Assembly (NCBI GenBank): GCA_964385465.1
Contig: CAYLPJ010000026.1
Location: 1 to 64,000 of the forward strand
DNA length: 64,000 bases
DNA from: CAYLPJ01 sp964385465
GTDB taxonomy: Bacteria; Planctomycetota; Phycisphaerae; SM23-33
Direction: 5' to 3'
Part shown: positions 7,458 through 16,677 of the stretch, in pieces
How the letters are laid out: each line of letters begins with the position of its first letter
How positions within the stretch are numbered: position 1 is the first letter of the stretch
The notes under the pieces: generated by a model
What the model saw: the letters and a program-made list of their open reading frames with translations, nothing else
The model's database searches: none
Told to the model about the DNA's origin: nothing
Program-made: the position numbers and the translations under genes

Positions 7458-8861
7458 ATGGAACAGACGAAGATCTTCCTCGACGAATCCGAGATACCGC
7501 GCCAGTGGTACAACCTGGCCGCCGACCTGCCGACGCCGCTTCAGCCGCCGCTGGGGCCGGATGGCAATCCCGTCAGCCCGGACATGCTCGCGCCGGTCTT
7601 CCCCATGAACATCATCGAGCAGGAGGTCGCCACCGACCGCTGGATCGACATCCCCGAGGAGATCCTCGGCCTGCTGAAGATCTGGCGCCCCAGCCCGCTC
7701 TACCGCGCCCGGCGGCTGGAGGAGTACCTCGGCACGCCGGCCCGCATCTACTACAAGAACGAGGGCGTCAGCCCCCCCGGCAGCCACAAGCCCAACACCG
7801 CCGTGCCCCAGGCGTGGTACAATAAGCAGTTCGGCATCGAGCGGCTGACGACCGAGACCGGCGCGGGCCAGTGGGGCAGCGCCCTGGCGTTCGCCTGCGC
7901 CCTGGTCGGGCTGGAGTGCAAAGTCTACATGGTGCGGATCAGCTTCGACCAGAAGCCTTTCCGCAAGCTGATGATGCAGACCTGGGGCGCCAACTGCATC
8001 GCCAGCCCCTCCAACGAGACCAACGCCGGGCGGGCCATCCTCGAGAAAGCCCCCGACACCCCCGGTTCGCTGGGGATCGCCATCAGCGAGGCCGTCGAGG
8101 CCGCCGTGGCCGACCAGTCCGGCAAGACGCGATACAGCCTCGGCAGCGTGCTCAACCACGTGATGCTCCACCAGACCATCATCGGCCTGGAGGCCAAGAA
8201 GCAGCTCGAAAAGGCCGGGGAGTCCGCCGTGGACGCCGTCATCGGCTGCTGCGGCGGCGGGTCGAACTTCGCGGGGCTGGCGTTCCCCTTCGCGGCCGAC
8301 AAGATCGCCGGCTCGGGGCTCGGCGCCAACGTGGAGATCTTCCCGTGCGAGCCGGAGAGCTGCCCGACGATCACGCGGGCGCCGTTCGTGTACGACCACG
8401 GCGACACGGCGAAGATGACCCCCCTGCTGCCGATGCACTCGCTGGGGCATTCGTTCGTCCCGCCGCCGATCCACGCCGGCGGGCTGCGGTATCACGGCAT
8501 GGCGCCGCTGGTCAGCCAGGCCGTCGTCGAGGGCCTGCTGACGCCCCGCGCGTTCCACCAGCTCGAGTGCTACGAGGCCGCCGTCACCTGGGCCAGGACC
8601 GAGGGCTTCATCTCCGCACCCGAGACCTCCCATGCCATCGCCTGCACCATCCGCGAGGCCAACAAGGCCAAGGAAGAGGGCAAGGAGAAGGTCATCGTCA
8701 TGAACTGGTCCGGGCACGGGCTGATGGACCTGACCGGCTACGACGCGTTCTTCTCCGGCAAGCTCCACGACTACTCCCTGCCGGAAGAGACCATCCAGGA
8801 GAACCTCAAGGAGCTCGAAGGCCTGCCCACCCCCTCCGACGCCAAGAGCGGCAAGTGGTGA
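7458..8861 (+). CDS. trpB: Tryptophan synthase beta chain, TrpB2 type
   Basis: A 467-residue PLP enzyme that condenses indole with serine to give tryptophan. Its length and sequence fit the TrpB2 subgroup (longer N-terminus, IPRQWYNLAADLP at residues about 13-25) rather than the classical TrpB1 that pairs with TrpA. The PLP lysine is Lys111 in GSHKPNTA. The indole-site glutamate segment TETGAGQWGSALA follows, and the phosphate-binding glycine loop GCCGGGSNFAG is near residues 258-268. The start has GAGAGGAAAGG just upstream and a consensus promoter. No trpA, trpC or other trp gene lies nearby, which is common for TrpB2 and suggests indole salvage or a role with a distant TrpA. Confidence 0.93.
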   Translation: MEQTKIFLDESEIPRQWYNLAADLPTPLQPPLGPDGNPVSPDMLAPVFPMNIIEQEVATDRWIDIPEEILGLLKIWRPSPLYRARRLEEYLGTPARIYYKNEGVSPPGSHKPNTAVPQAWYNKQFGIERLTTETGAGQWGSALAFACALVGLECKVYMVRISFDQKPFRKLMMQTWGANCIASPSNETNAGRAILEKAPDTPGSLGIAISEAVEAAVADQSGKTRYSLGSVLNHVMLHQTIIGLEAKKQLEKAGESAVDAVIGCCGGGSNFAGLAFPFAADKIAGSGLGANVEIFPCEPESCPTITRAPFVYDHGDTAKMTPLLPMHSLGHSFVPPPIHAGGLRYHGMAPLVSQAVVEGLLTPRAFHQLECYEAAVTWARTEGFISAPETSHAIACTIREANKAKEEGKEKVIVMNWSGHGLMDLTGYDAFFSGKLHDYSLPEETIQENLKELEGLPTPSDAKSGKW

Positions 8862-8890
8862 GAGCCGGCCGGCAGAGCCGAGCCGTGTGG

Positions 8891-8896
8891 TACAAT
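8891..8896 (+). promoter_or_regulatory. -10 box for the small Cys-rich protein gene
   Basis: TACAAT at 8891-8896 lies about 57 bases before the GTG start at 8953. No good -35 is seen. It resembles the TACAAT boxes ahead of the rhomboid gene and of the oxidoreductase at 36845. Confidence 0.35.
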
Positions 8897-8952
8897 GCGG
8901 GCGCTTCGCCGACGGCGGCGGGGCGCCCGCTTTCTGTTCCGGGAGGCCGGAC

Positions 8953-9225
8953 GTGACCGACGAGATCACCGCTCACGACCAACGCAGACGCCGCTGCCCG
9001 CGCCTCGGGCACGAGGTGGCTTTCGCCTACTGCCGCCGGCCCGCACGCGACCTGCCCTGCCCGCGCATCGCCGACTGCTGGTGGGAGACATTCGACGTCC
9101 CGGCCTTCCTCCGCGAACACTACACCGCCGAGCAGCTCGCCGAGACATTCGCCCCGCCCAAACCCAAGGCCGCGTCGCTGATCGAGCTCATCCAGCAGGC
9201 CCGAACGCGCGCCGAGGGCGACTAG
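8953..9225 (+). CDS. Small cysteine-motif protein of unknown function
   Basis: A 90-residue cytoplasmic protein with a conserved-looking cysteine pattern: CPRLGHEVAFAYCRR, then LPCPRIADCWWETFDV, followed by a helical acidic and basic C-terminus. The four Cys in two pairs suggest a metal (zinc or iron-sulfur) site. I have the impression that short proteins with this CPRLG...C...CW pattern occur in many anaerobes and planctomycetes, but no function is known to me. The GTG start at 8953 is preceded by GGGAGG at 6 bases. The alternative upstream ATG at 8887 is poorly placed relative to the TACAAT box. It follows trpB with its own -10 element, so it is probably a separate unit. Confidence 0.65.
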   Translation: MTDEITAHDQRRRRCPRLGHEVAFAYCRRPARDLPCPRIADCWWETFDVPAFLREHYTAEQLAETFAPPKPKAASLIELIQQARTRAEGD

Positions 9226-9328
9226 CCCCCCCTCGTCGCCATAGGCAGCCTCCTCTCGGCGGACAGCGCGGTCGGCGGCTTCGCATCCGGCCACACCGCC
9301 CCGGCCCATCGCCGCAGCGCACGGCGGG

Positions 9329-12300
9329 CTATCTCGCCATCAGGTTGATCGCGCGGGCGGTGCGGGTGCGCTCCTCGGCGGGGTCGGGGAGCTTCGTTTT
9401 CCGCCAGGCCTTGGCGCGGTAGGTGAACTCCCCGCCGGTGGGCAGGCAGGGCGTCGGCGAAGCGGACAGGGCCGTCGGGGCCGTCGTCCGCAGCGTGGTC
9501 GTGTCGGGGTTCTCGTGGCAGCCGACGCAGCTCCGCGTCTCGCCCGGGCGAACGTACATCCAGATGAGTTGGTTGCCCATCACCCGCCGGTCGCTGTCGA
9601 GCACCTGGAGATGGATCAGCCGATCGGCGGGGACCTCGACGTGGAACGATCCGTCGGCCGCCAGGGGCACCGTGCCCAGGATCCGCGCCCGCGCGCCGGC
9701 GTGGTTCCGCCAGACCTCGCCGGGGTTGGTGTGCGTCTGGTGGCGGGCGACCGGCGGAAAGCCCTCGATCACCCGAAGCAGCTTGCCCCGCTCGGCCGCG
9801 CGGGCTTCCTGCGTGATCCGCACGCTGCTGCAGAACAGGCGCCCGGTGTAGTCGCGCCGCGGCGGGTCGTCGGCGAGCACCGGCGGGCGGGGGCGGACGG
9901 CGATGGGGCGCGGCTCGAATTCGGCCGTGGCGGGGTCGTTGTAGAGTTCGGTCATCCGGCCCGATTCGGCGTCGACGACGTACAGGCCGAGGTCGCAGCC
10001 GTTTCCGGGCTTCTTGCCCTCGTTGCGGTAGGTCTTCATGCCGGCGGCGCAGAGCACGCGGCCGTCGCCGAGGGGGTAGGGAGAGGTCACCGAATAGGCC
10101 TTGTCGTGGGGGAGGATGGTCTCGGCGAACCGCGTGGTGCCCACGGCGGTGAGACCGCCGGAGCTCACGCACAGCAGGCCGTTCCGCCCGAACGGCTGGG
10201 GCTGGGTGAGGCGGAGGACGCGGTGCTTGAGGCCGCTCTCGCCCCACCACGTTTCGCGGCGAGCGAGGCTGATGTGCCGCCAGAACGCCCGCCGCTCGGG
10301 GCCGTAGAGCGTCACGTTCCGCGTGCCGTCGGGGAAGACGGCCTGGAGCGTGTGCTCGGTCTTGAGGCGCGAGTAGAAGATCTCCAGGCGGTTGAAGGCG
10401 ATGCGTCCGTCGTCGAGCACGGCCGGCTCGCAATCGCGCCCGACGTTGAGCCCGATGCAGCGGATGCCCTCGCCGTCGGGCCCCATGACGGTCAGGCCGG
10501 TGCAGAGATAGCCGTGGTACTCGTCGCGAGCCCCGATGCGGCTGGAGGAGAACACGATCCGCCCGTCGGGCAGGTAGGTCGGCTGGACGTCGTGGTACGG
10601 GCCGCGGGTGAGCTGGCGGAGGCCCTCGCCGCCCGGGCCGATCTCCCAGATGTGCCACCACGGGTCGTCCTCGCCGCGGCGGGCGAAGACAATCCGCCGG
10701 CCGTCGTGGGAGACCTCGCAGTCGGCGACCCAGCCATCGGGAAAGTCGGTCAGCGGCTCGGCCCGCCAGTCGCCGCCGGGCGTCGGGCGGAGGACCCACA
10801 GGTTGCGCCCCACGCGGTAGGTCGGGCCGGAGTCGGTCGTCGAATACGTCTGCCGCCAGGGGTCGATGTGGAAGCAGTTGGGCATCTTGTGCGGGCCGCG
10901 CACGAACACGATGCCCCGCATCGGCCCGAGGAGCCGGCGCGGCGCGGTCGGCGTCGGTGGATGCTCGGCCGCGGGCAGCTCCGCCGGGTGCGGCCCGGGC
11001 GCGAGGCCGCGCTTCCAGAGGGCTTCCCGGGCGATCATGCGGACGCTGTGATAGTGGTGATCGCGCTGGCAGCGCTTCAGGGCGGCGACGGCCTCGGGGC
11101 CGCCGAGCTCATCCAGGGCCATCGCCGCGGCGTAGCGGACCTCCAGCACGTTGAGCTCGTCTTCCAGGAGCTTGACGAGAAGGGGCACGTGGGTGCGGTC
11201 GCCGAGGGCGCCGAGGGCCCGCGCGTACGCCTCCCGCCAATGCGGGGCCGGGGCGGCGTACTCGTCCTTGACGAACGTCTTGCAGTAGCCGTATGCCCCC
11301 TCGGGCTTCGACGCGGCGAGCAGCTCGGCCAGGCGCCCGGCGGCCTCGCGGGCACCGAGGACGCGAAGCGTCTTGGCGGCATTGATGCGGACCCAGCCGT
11401 CCTTGTGCTCCAGCAGGGCGGTAAGGCGGGGCGCGTCGCCGGCATCGCACAGCGCCGGCAGCCAGGCCGCGGCGTAGGGCACGCGGGCCTTCGTCCGGCC
11501 GGCGAGCTTTGCCAGCGCCTCACTGCCGGCGCCTTCGGGGACGTCCGCCGGCCGGCCGAACTCCGCCATCGCCGCCTCGACCGCCGCCCGCCTCATGCCC
11601 GCCAGCTCAAGCAGGTGGGCGGTGGCGCGCTGGCCCGCCTCGCGCTCATAGAACATCCCGCCGTCGTAGTCGCCCGGCAGATTGCCGACGATCTGCGGCG
11701 CCAGCTCGCGCAGCCGCGCCCGGCTGGCCGGGTCCTCCGGAGCCAGCCGCGACAGCGCCGCCACCACCGCAAACGCCGTCTCGTACATGCGGTCCACCGA
11801 CGGGAAGCTCGTGCGGTCGTCGCGCGGGCACCGCTTCGGCCGCGAGCCGTCCACCCCCCGCGCCACGTCCGGATAGACATCCAGCAGCGCCGCAACGACC
11901 TCCTCAAAGCCCACGGGCTGCGCCCCCTCGGTCTCCCCGGTAGAGCCCGACGACCCCCACTCCCCCAGCGCATCGGCCGCGTACCGCGCCCAGTAATCGT
12001 CCCGCAGCATCGCCACGAGCACCTCGCCCGCCTCGGGCCCGCCGAGCCTCCCCAGCGCCCGCAGGCCGGCGTGGATCATCGCTCGCTCGGGGAACGCCCC
12101 GCCGCCGGGAGTGCGCTTCGCGTAGGGCCGCATGACGGCCAGCACCGCCTCGGCCGCACCGTCCCCGCCGAGGGCGCCCAGCGCCCGCAGGGCGCGCTCG
12201 CACCGCAGCATCGGCGAGTCGACCGCGCCGGGGCGCTGCTCGGGGGCCTCGGTGAAGACCTCCACCTCGATGAAGGTGGTCGGGTAGGTCGGGTTCGCGG

Positions 12301-13168
12301 CCGCCAGGGAGGTGATGCGGACGTACCGTGCCTTGCGCGGCGCGAAGCCGACGACCAGCCGTTCGGCGATGTCGTTGCCCTCCCCGGCGAGCCGCCACGT
12401 CTTGCCGTCGCCGCTGGTCTCGATCCGCCAGCGCGTCATACAGAACCGCTCGCCGTGGTGGTGGACGACCACGCAGCCGACCTCTCGCGGCCGGGCGAGG
12501 TCCAGCGTGCAATGCTGGGGGAAGTCCACGTTCTTGGTCTGCCAGAAGCCGCCGGGGCCGCGGCTCAGCCGCCCGTCGGTGAGCGATTCCGGCGGGCCCT
12601 TGTAGACCGTCGAACAGGTCACCTCCGCGCCGAAGGCAAGGTTGTCTCCCCCGCCGGCCAGCGCCGCCGGGAGCAGGGCCAGGACGTTCTCGGGCGCCTT
12701 GCCGGCCGGCACGGCCGACCACCACTGCCGCCACCGAGCGACCCGCTTGCGCCGCGGACCGTCGGCGGCGTGGCCGTCGAAGGGGAATTCCATCCCCGTC
12801 AGGTTCGTCAGCGCCACCCACGCCGACTGGCGGACCGACGCGTCCGGATCGTCCAGCGCCTTCAGCAGCGCCGCCACCTGCCCACGCCCCCCGCACCAGG
12901 CCAGCGCCAGCGCCGCCTCCCGCCGCACGAGCGCGTCGCGGTCACCCAGCGCCGCCGCCAACGCCCCCGCGGCCGCGGGGTCGCGGAGGTACCCGAGCGC
13001 TTCGGCCGCGCCCGCCCGTTCGCCGGCGCGCTCGCTTCGCAGCTTCGCGACGTTCGCCGCGACGTCTTCGGCGTGGGGCGCGACCGCCTCTGCCGCCCCG
13101 GCGGAGATCGAGACGCACGCAATCCACCACGCCACCGTCATTGTCATCGTGTTCGGCATAGAAGGCAT
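9329..13168 (-). CDS. Giant HEAT-repeat/discoidin/propeller protein with CXXCH motif (HzsA-related)
   Basis: About 1279 residues with a short signal-like N-terminus (MPSMPNTMTMTVAWWIACVS). In order it carries HEAT/PBS-lyase repeats (residues about 30-140), a discoidin (F5/8 type C, CBM32-like) domain (about 165-305, from LAFGAEVTCSTVYKG to TYPTTFIEVEVF), a second long run of HEAT repeats (about 310-740), a TolB/WD40-like propeller with repeated PDG/HDG turns (about 745-1130), and a late segment ending in ETRSCVGCHEN. In that segment Cys1214, Cys1217 and His1218 make a CXXCH site able to hold c-type heme. The last half resembles planctomycete proteins related to the hydrazine synthase alpha subunit middle domain. 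The exact start (13168 or 13159) is uncertain. It is probably exported. It follows the HEAT gene at 13224 after 55 bases. Confidence 0.8.
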   Translation of the reverse strand: MPSMPNTMTMTVAWWIACVSISAGAAEAVAPHAEDVAANVAKLRSERAGERAGAAEALGYLRDPAAAGALAAALGDRDALVRREAALALAWCGGRGQVAALLKALDDPDASVRQSAWVALTNLTGMEFPFDGHAADGPRRKRVARWRQWWSAVPAGKAPENVLALLPAALAGGGDNLAFGAEVTCSTVYKGPPESLTDGRLSRGPGGFWQTKNVDFPQHCTLDLARPREVGCVVVHHHGERFCMTRWRIETSGDGKTWRLAGEGNDIAERLVVGFAPRKARYVRITSLAAANPTYPTTFIEVEVFTEAPEQRPGAVDSPMLRCERALRALGALGGDGAAEAVLAVMRPYAKRTPGGGAFPERAMIHAGLRALGRLGGPEAGEVLVAMLRDDYWARYAADALGEWGSSGSTGETEGAQPVGFEEVVAALLDVYPDVARGVDGSRPKRCPRDDRTSFPSVDRMYETAFAVVAALSRLAPEDPASRARLRELAPQIVGNLPGDYDGGMFYEREAGQRATAHLLELAGMRRAAVEAAMAEFGRPADVPEGAGSEALAKLAGRTKARVPYAAAWLPALCDAGDAPRLTALLEHKDGWVRINAAKTLRVLGAREAAGRLAELLAASKPEGAYGYCKTFVKDEYAAPAPHWREAYARALGALGDRTHVPLLVKLLEDELNVLEVRYAAAMALDELGGPEAVAALKRCQRDHHYHSVRMIAREALWKRGLAPGPHPAELPAAEHPPTPTAPRRLLGPMRGIVFVRGPHKMPNCFHIDPWRQTYSTTDSGPTYRVGRNLWVLRPTPGGDWRAEPLTDFPDGWVADCEVSHDGRRIVFARRGEDDPWWHIWEIGPGGEGLRQLTRGPYHDVQPTYLPDGRIVFSSSRIGARDEYHGYLCTGLTVMGPDGEGIRCIGLNVGRDCEPAVLDDGRIAFNRLEIFYSRLKTEHTLQAVFPDGTRNVTLYGPERRAFWRHISLARRETWWGESGLKHRVLRLTQPQPFGRNGLLCVSSGGLTAVGTTRFAETILPHDKAYSVTSPYPLGDGRVLCAAGMKTYRNEGKKPGNGCDLGLYVVDAESGRMTELYNDPATAEFEPRPIAVRPRPPVLADDPPRRDYTGRLFCSSVRITQEARAAERGKLLRVIEGFPPVARHQTHTNPGEVWRNHAGARARILGTVPLAADGSFHVEVPADRLIHLQVLDSDRRVMGNQLIWMYVRPGETRSCVGCHENPDTTTLRTTAPTALSASPTPCLPTGGEFTYRAKAWRKTKLPDPAEERTRTARAINLMAR

Positions 13169-13223
13169 TCTACTTGCGAAACGCCCCGGCGGCGGAACTG
13201 TATTGCTCTTTCGCGCCGGGGCT

Positions 13224-13892
13224 TCACCGGTCGCCGGGGCGGGCGGGGGCCGCCGACCCTCGCAGCCGGCGCCAGTAGGCTGCCGCCCGGTCTCTGTGCA
13301 CCCGCCAATGGCGGCGGAGGTGGTCGATGGCCTGCCGGCGTTCTGCCTGCGGTGCGGCCGGGTCATAGGGTACCGTCGCGCAGGCAAGCCGGCGAACCGC
13401 GGCGTAGGCCCGAAGCCGTACCAGCTCATCGCGGTCGTCCATGGCCGACAGCAGCGTCTCGATGCACTCGTAGGCCATCATGCGGTTGAGCCCCGCGACG
13501 GCGGCGGCGCGGACGTCCGCGACAGGGTCGCTCCCGGCGAGGCGTGCGAGGTCCGTCGCCGCGGCGGCAGCGCCGAGCTTCGACATCGCCGTAGCCAATC
13601 GCTCGCGGACAACGGGTGCGGAATGGTCCAGCCGCCCCCTGATCGCCTCCATGGCCGGGGGACCCATCTCCGCAAGGGCCTCGCACGCCTCGCCGGAGAG
13701 GGAATCGTCGCTGCCGGCGACGAGTTCGACGAGCTTGTCGGCCCGCCCTGCCCGGCGGAGACGGGATACCTTGAGGGCCTCCCCGCCCGACGCCGGGCCG
13801 GAATCGCCGGCGAGCAGCCCCCAGCCCACAAGCCCTGCGAGTCCGACCGCGACCGCCGCAAGCAGCAGGAGTCTGCGGCGCCCGGCCGTCAC
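13224..13892 (-). CDS. Membrane-anchored HEAT-repeat protein
   Basis: A 222-residue protein with one N-terminal transmembrane segment (RRRLLLLAAVAVGLAGLVGW) and then HEAT-like helical repeats (DKLVELVAGSDDSLSGEACE, APVVRERLATAMSKLG, PVADVRAAAVAGL, DELVRLRAYAAVRRLA). Such repeats are protein-binding scaffolds. It begins with GTG in a GTGA overlap with the stop of the pseudopilin gene, so translation is probably coupled. The following gene encodes a far larger HEAT protein, pointing to a shared system. No catalytic residues are seen. Confidence 0.78.
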   Translation of the reverse strand: MTAGRRRLLLLAAVAVGLAGLVGWGLLAGDSGPASGGEALKVSRLRRAGRADKLVELVAGSDDSLSGEACEALAEMGPPAMEAIRGRLDHSAPVVRERLATAMSKLGAAAAATDLARLAGSDPVADVRAAAVAGLNRMMAYECIETLLSAMDDRDELVRLRAYAAVRRLACATVPYDPAAPQAERRQAIDHLRRHWRVHRDRAAAYWRRLRGSAAPARPGDR

Positions 13893-14887
13893 CGCGGGCG
13901 CTCCCAGAGCATGCGGGCGACACCGGCGACGTTCTCGGGATCGATCTCGGGGCGGCTCATCAGGCGCACGGACCCGCCGACCAGCAGCACGTTGCACTTG
14001 CCGCCGTGGCGCAGGAAGTCGGGTTGGCCGTCGGCGTCGGCGTCCCAATCGGCACGGTCCCACAGATCGGTGCTGCGGGCGGCGGCGCAGGCGTAGTCGA
14101 GGGCCTGGACCTTCCCCGGCACCTGGAGATCGAGGTCCGCGGCGTTCATGCCGTAGTGGCTGGCCCCGCCGACGTTGAGGGTCACGTCCATGCCGGCAGC
14201 CGAATGGTTGTGGTAGGCATTGATCTGCTCCCACCCGGCGAGCTTCCTGGCAAAGTCGCTGGTCCACACCTCCGGCTTGCCGGCCGTCTCGCTGACGACG
14301 TGCAGCGTCGCCGTCCCGTCGCCGTGCTTGGTGACGCGGATGGCCAGGTCCTGGAAATCGTAGTCGCCGCTGCCGATCGCGCCGTCGTCATAGCCCCACC
14401 AGTAGACGTCGGGGTTGGCGTCGGGAACGTAGGGCACCGGCTCGTACCGCGCACACTCGGCGATGCCGCTGTCCCACTGCGTCTGCGAGAGTTTCAGCAC
14501 CTTGTATCCCCCGCCGTCCAGCAGGCCCACCAGCGGGATGCCCACCTGGCTGGTCGGGCTCGTGCGGATGATGACCTGCTCCTCCACCGGCGCGCCCTCT
14601 TTCAGCAGCCCTCCTTCCGGGCAGTGCAGGCATTCCCGCCCGTGCGTCACCGCGGCCACGAGCCCCGGCCAGCCGCCGGTCGCCATCGACGCAAGCGACC
14701 ACGAGCGGTTGTCCGCCGCCCAGGTCTGGGTGGCCTCGCTGATCCGACGGAGGTTGTTGGCACAAAGCAGGCGTCGCGCGTACCCGCGCAAACCGCCGAG
14801 ATGCGGCAGCAGCAACGCCGTCAACAGGCCGAGGATGCAGATCACGACCAACAGTTCCGGCATTGTCAAGCCGCGTTGGCGTCCCAT
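13889..14887 (-). CDS. Type II secretion/type IV pilin-like pseudopilin
   Basis: A 332-residue protein with a prepilin N-terminus, MGRQRG followed by LTMPELLVVICILGLLTALL. This has the prepilin peptidase cleavage site after Gly and the conserved Glu five residues on, then a long hydrophobic helix. The large C-terminal domain ends in CNVLLVGGSVRLMSR, similar to the terminal H/DG-type ending of the large planctomycete pseudopilin families. The start at 14887 has GAGG 7 bases upstream; an in-frame ATG at 14932 would put 15 polar residues before the signal and is less likely. It is the first gene of a minus-strand run with two HEAT proteins. Confidence 0.85.
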   Translation of the reverse strand: MGRQRGLTMPELLVVICILGLLTALLLPHLGGLRGYARRLLCANNLRRISEATQTWAADNRSWSLASMATGGWPGLVAAVTHGRECLHCPEGGLLKEGAPVEEQVIIRTSPTSQVGIPLVGLLDGGGYKVLKLSQTQWDSGIAECARYEPVPYVPDANPDVYWWGYDDGAIGSGDYDFQDLAIRVTKHGDGTATLHVVSETAGKPEVWTSDFARKLAGWEQINAYHNHSAAGMDVTLNVGGASHYGMNAADLDLQVPGKVQALDYACAAARSTDLWDRADWDADADGQPDFLRHGGKCNVLLVGGSVRLMSRPEIDPENVAGVARMLWERPR

Positions 14888-15004
14888 GTCGACCTCGTCG
14901 GCTACCGTATGCCCCGTTCGTGAAACACACAAGCTCCGACGCGGGGTTCGCGCCTTCCCCGCAGGAGGGCTGACCCGTCTGTCGAAACGGGCCCGCCAGG
15001 CCGC

Positions 15005-15010
15005 TATACT
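15005..15010 (+). promoter_or_regulatory. -10 box of the sulfatase gene
   Basis: TATACT at 15005-15010 lies 63 bases before the sulfatase start. The -35 position at 17 bases (TCGAAA) is poor. The box matches the -10 of several other genes in this window. Confidence 0.4.
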
Positions 15011-15072
15011 GCCCTCTTCTCATCCGCAATCGCCCCGGCCGCCATGGCCGTGGCGGGAAAGGCAGGCTCCAC

Positions 15073-16677
15073 ATGTCCGACGCTCCCGACGCGACGTCCG
15101 CTCGCCGCCCGAACATCGTGCTGATCATGGTCGATGACATGGGCTACTCCGACATTGGCCGGTACGGCTCGGAGATCCGCACGCCGTCGCTGGACCGCCT
15201 CGCCGGCGAGGGGATGGTCTTCTCGCAGATGTACAACTGCGCCCGCTGCTGCCCGACGCGGGCGAGCATCCTCACCGGGCAGTACCCCCACCGCGCGGGC
15301 GTCGGGGCGATGGTCGGCGACCTGGGCACGCCGGCCTACCAGGGCTACATCAACGACCGCTGCGTGACCATCGCCGAGGCCCTCAAGGCCGGCGGCTACC
15401 GCACGTACATGTCCGGCAAGTGGCACTGCGGCGGGCCGTACAACACGCGCCAGCCGCAGACCTGGACGCCCGGCGATGCCACGCACCCCACGCCCAACCA
15501 GCGCGGGTTCGACGAGCACTACGGCACGCTCTGCGGGGCGGGCAGCTACTTCCACCCGCCGACGCTCACCCACAACGGCACGTGGCAGAAGCCCGAGGGA
15601 GACGGCTGGTACCTCACCGACGCGCTCAGCGACCGCGCCGTCGGCATGGTCGAGGACGCCGCCCGCCACGACCAGCCCTTCTTCCTCTACCTCGCCTACA
15701 CCGCGCCGCACTGGCCCCTCCACGCCCCGGGCGAGGACGTCGCCCGCTATCGCGGCCGGTACACCGGCGGCTGGGACGCCCTGCGAACCACCCGCCACGA
15801 GAAACTCCGCGCCAGCGGGCTGCTGGATGCGAAGTGGCCCATCTCCCCGCGCGACCCGACCGCCCCGCCGTGGGAGGACGTCACCGACCGGGACATGCAG
15901 GACGCACGCATGGCCGCCTACGCCGCGCAGATCGACCGCATGGACCAGGGCATCGGGCGTGTGCTCGATGCGCTGGACCGCCTCGGCCTCGCCGAGGACA
16001 CCATGGTCATGTTCCTCTCCGACAACGGCGGCTGCCACGAGTTCATCCAGGCTCACACCGGCTGGTCCGAGAGGCTCAACACCGGCCTGCCCGACGGGCG
16101 GGAGATGAAGATGGGCGACCTGCCCGGCGTCTACCCCGGGCCCGAGGACACCTACCAGAGCTACGGCCGGCCGTGGGCGAACGCGTCCAACACGCCCTTC
16201 CGCCTGCACAAGCACTGGGTGCACGAGGGGGGCATCTCCACGCCGCTGATCGTCCGCTACCCCGGCGTCGCGCCGGCCGGGAGCATCTCCCACGTCGTCA
16301 GCCACGTGATCGACATCCTGCCGACCTGCCTCGACGCCGCCGGCGCGGCGTATCCTTCCGATCTGGACGGGCGGTCGATCGACCCCGCCGACGGGCGGAG
16401 CATGCTGGGCTTCCTCCGCGGCGAGCCGGACCGCGACCCGCGCGTGCTCTTCTGGGAGCACGAGGGCAACCTGGCCGTCCGCGACGGGGCGTGGAAGCTC
16501 GTGGCCCGGTGGCACGACGGGCGGACGCTGCCGTGGGAGCTGTACAACATGGACGACGACCGCACCGAGCTCAACGACCTCGCCGCCGCCAAACCGGACC
16601 TGCTGGGCTCCCTGGGAACCCGCTGGCAGCGCTGGGCCGACAGCATCGGCGTCGTCCCGCGCGCGAAGCTGATCTAA
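15073..16677 (+). CDS. Arylsulfatase-family sulfatase (Cys-type)
   Basis: A 534-residue type I sulfatase that hydrolyses sulfate esters. The N-terminal metal site RPNIVLIMVDDMGYSDIG has Asp21 and Asp22. The formylglycine motif CCPTRASILTGQ has Cys59 as the residue to be converted to formylglycine (C-X-P-X-R). Lys and His of SGKWHCGG and the late DNGG metal motif are also present. The C-terminal sub-domain has the usual small beta-sheet ending. No N-terminal signal peptide is visible, unlike most planctomycete sulfatases, so it may be cytoplasmic. No maturase of the radical-SAM type is in the window; an FGE-like gene at 31017 lacks a full active site. Confidence 0.95.
   Translation: MSDAPDATSARRPNIVLIMVDDMGYSDIGRYGSEIRTPSLDRLAGEGMVFSQMYNCARCCPTRASILTGQYPHRAGVGAMVGDLGTPAYQGYINDRCVTIAEALKAGGYRTYMSGKWHCGGPYNTRQPQTWTPGDATHPTPNQRGFDEHYGTLCGAGSYFHPPTLTHNGTWQKPEGDGWYLTDALSDRAVGMVEDAARHDQPFFLYLAYTAPHWPLHAPGEDVARYRGRYTGGWDALRTTRHEKLRASGLLDAKWPISPRDPTAPPWEDVTDRDMQDARMAAYAAQIDRMDQGIGRVLDALDRLGLAEDTMVMFLSDNGGCHEFIQAHTGWSERLNTGLPDGREMKMGDLPGVYPGPEDTYQSYGRPWANASNTPFRLHKHWVHEGGISTPLIVRYPGVAPAGSISHVVSHVIDILPTCLDAAGAAYPSDLDGRSIDPADGRSMLGFLRGEPDRDPRVLFWEHEGNLAVRDGAWKLVARWHDGRTLPWELYNMDDDRTELNDLAAAKPDLLGSLGTRWQRWADSIGVVPRAKLI

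Noticed and set aside
9515..13489. A 1324-codon open frame on the plus strand opposite the giant HEAT gene
   Set aside because: It is an antisense shadow in GC-rich DNA: composition is low-complexity (Gly/Arg/Ala/Pro), there is no domain, and the minus-strand gene is clearly real.
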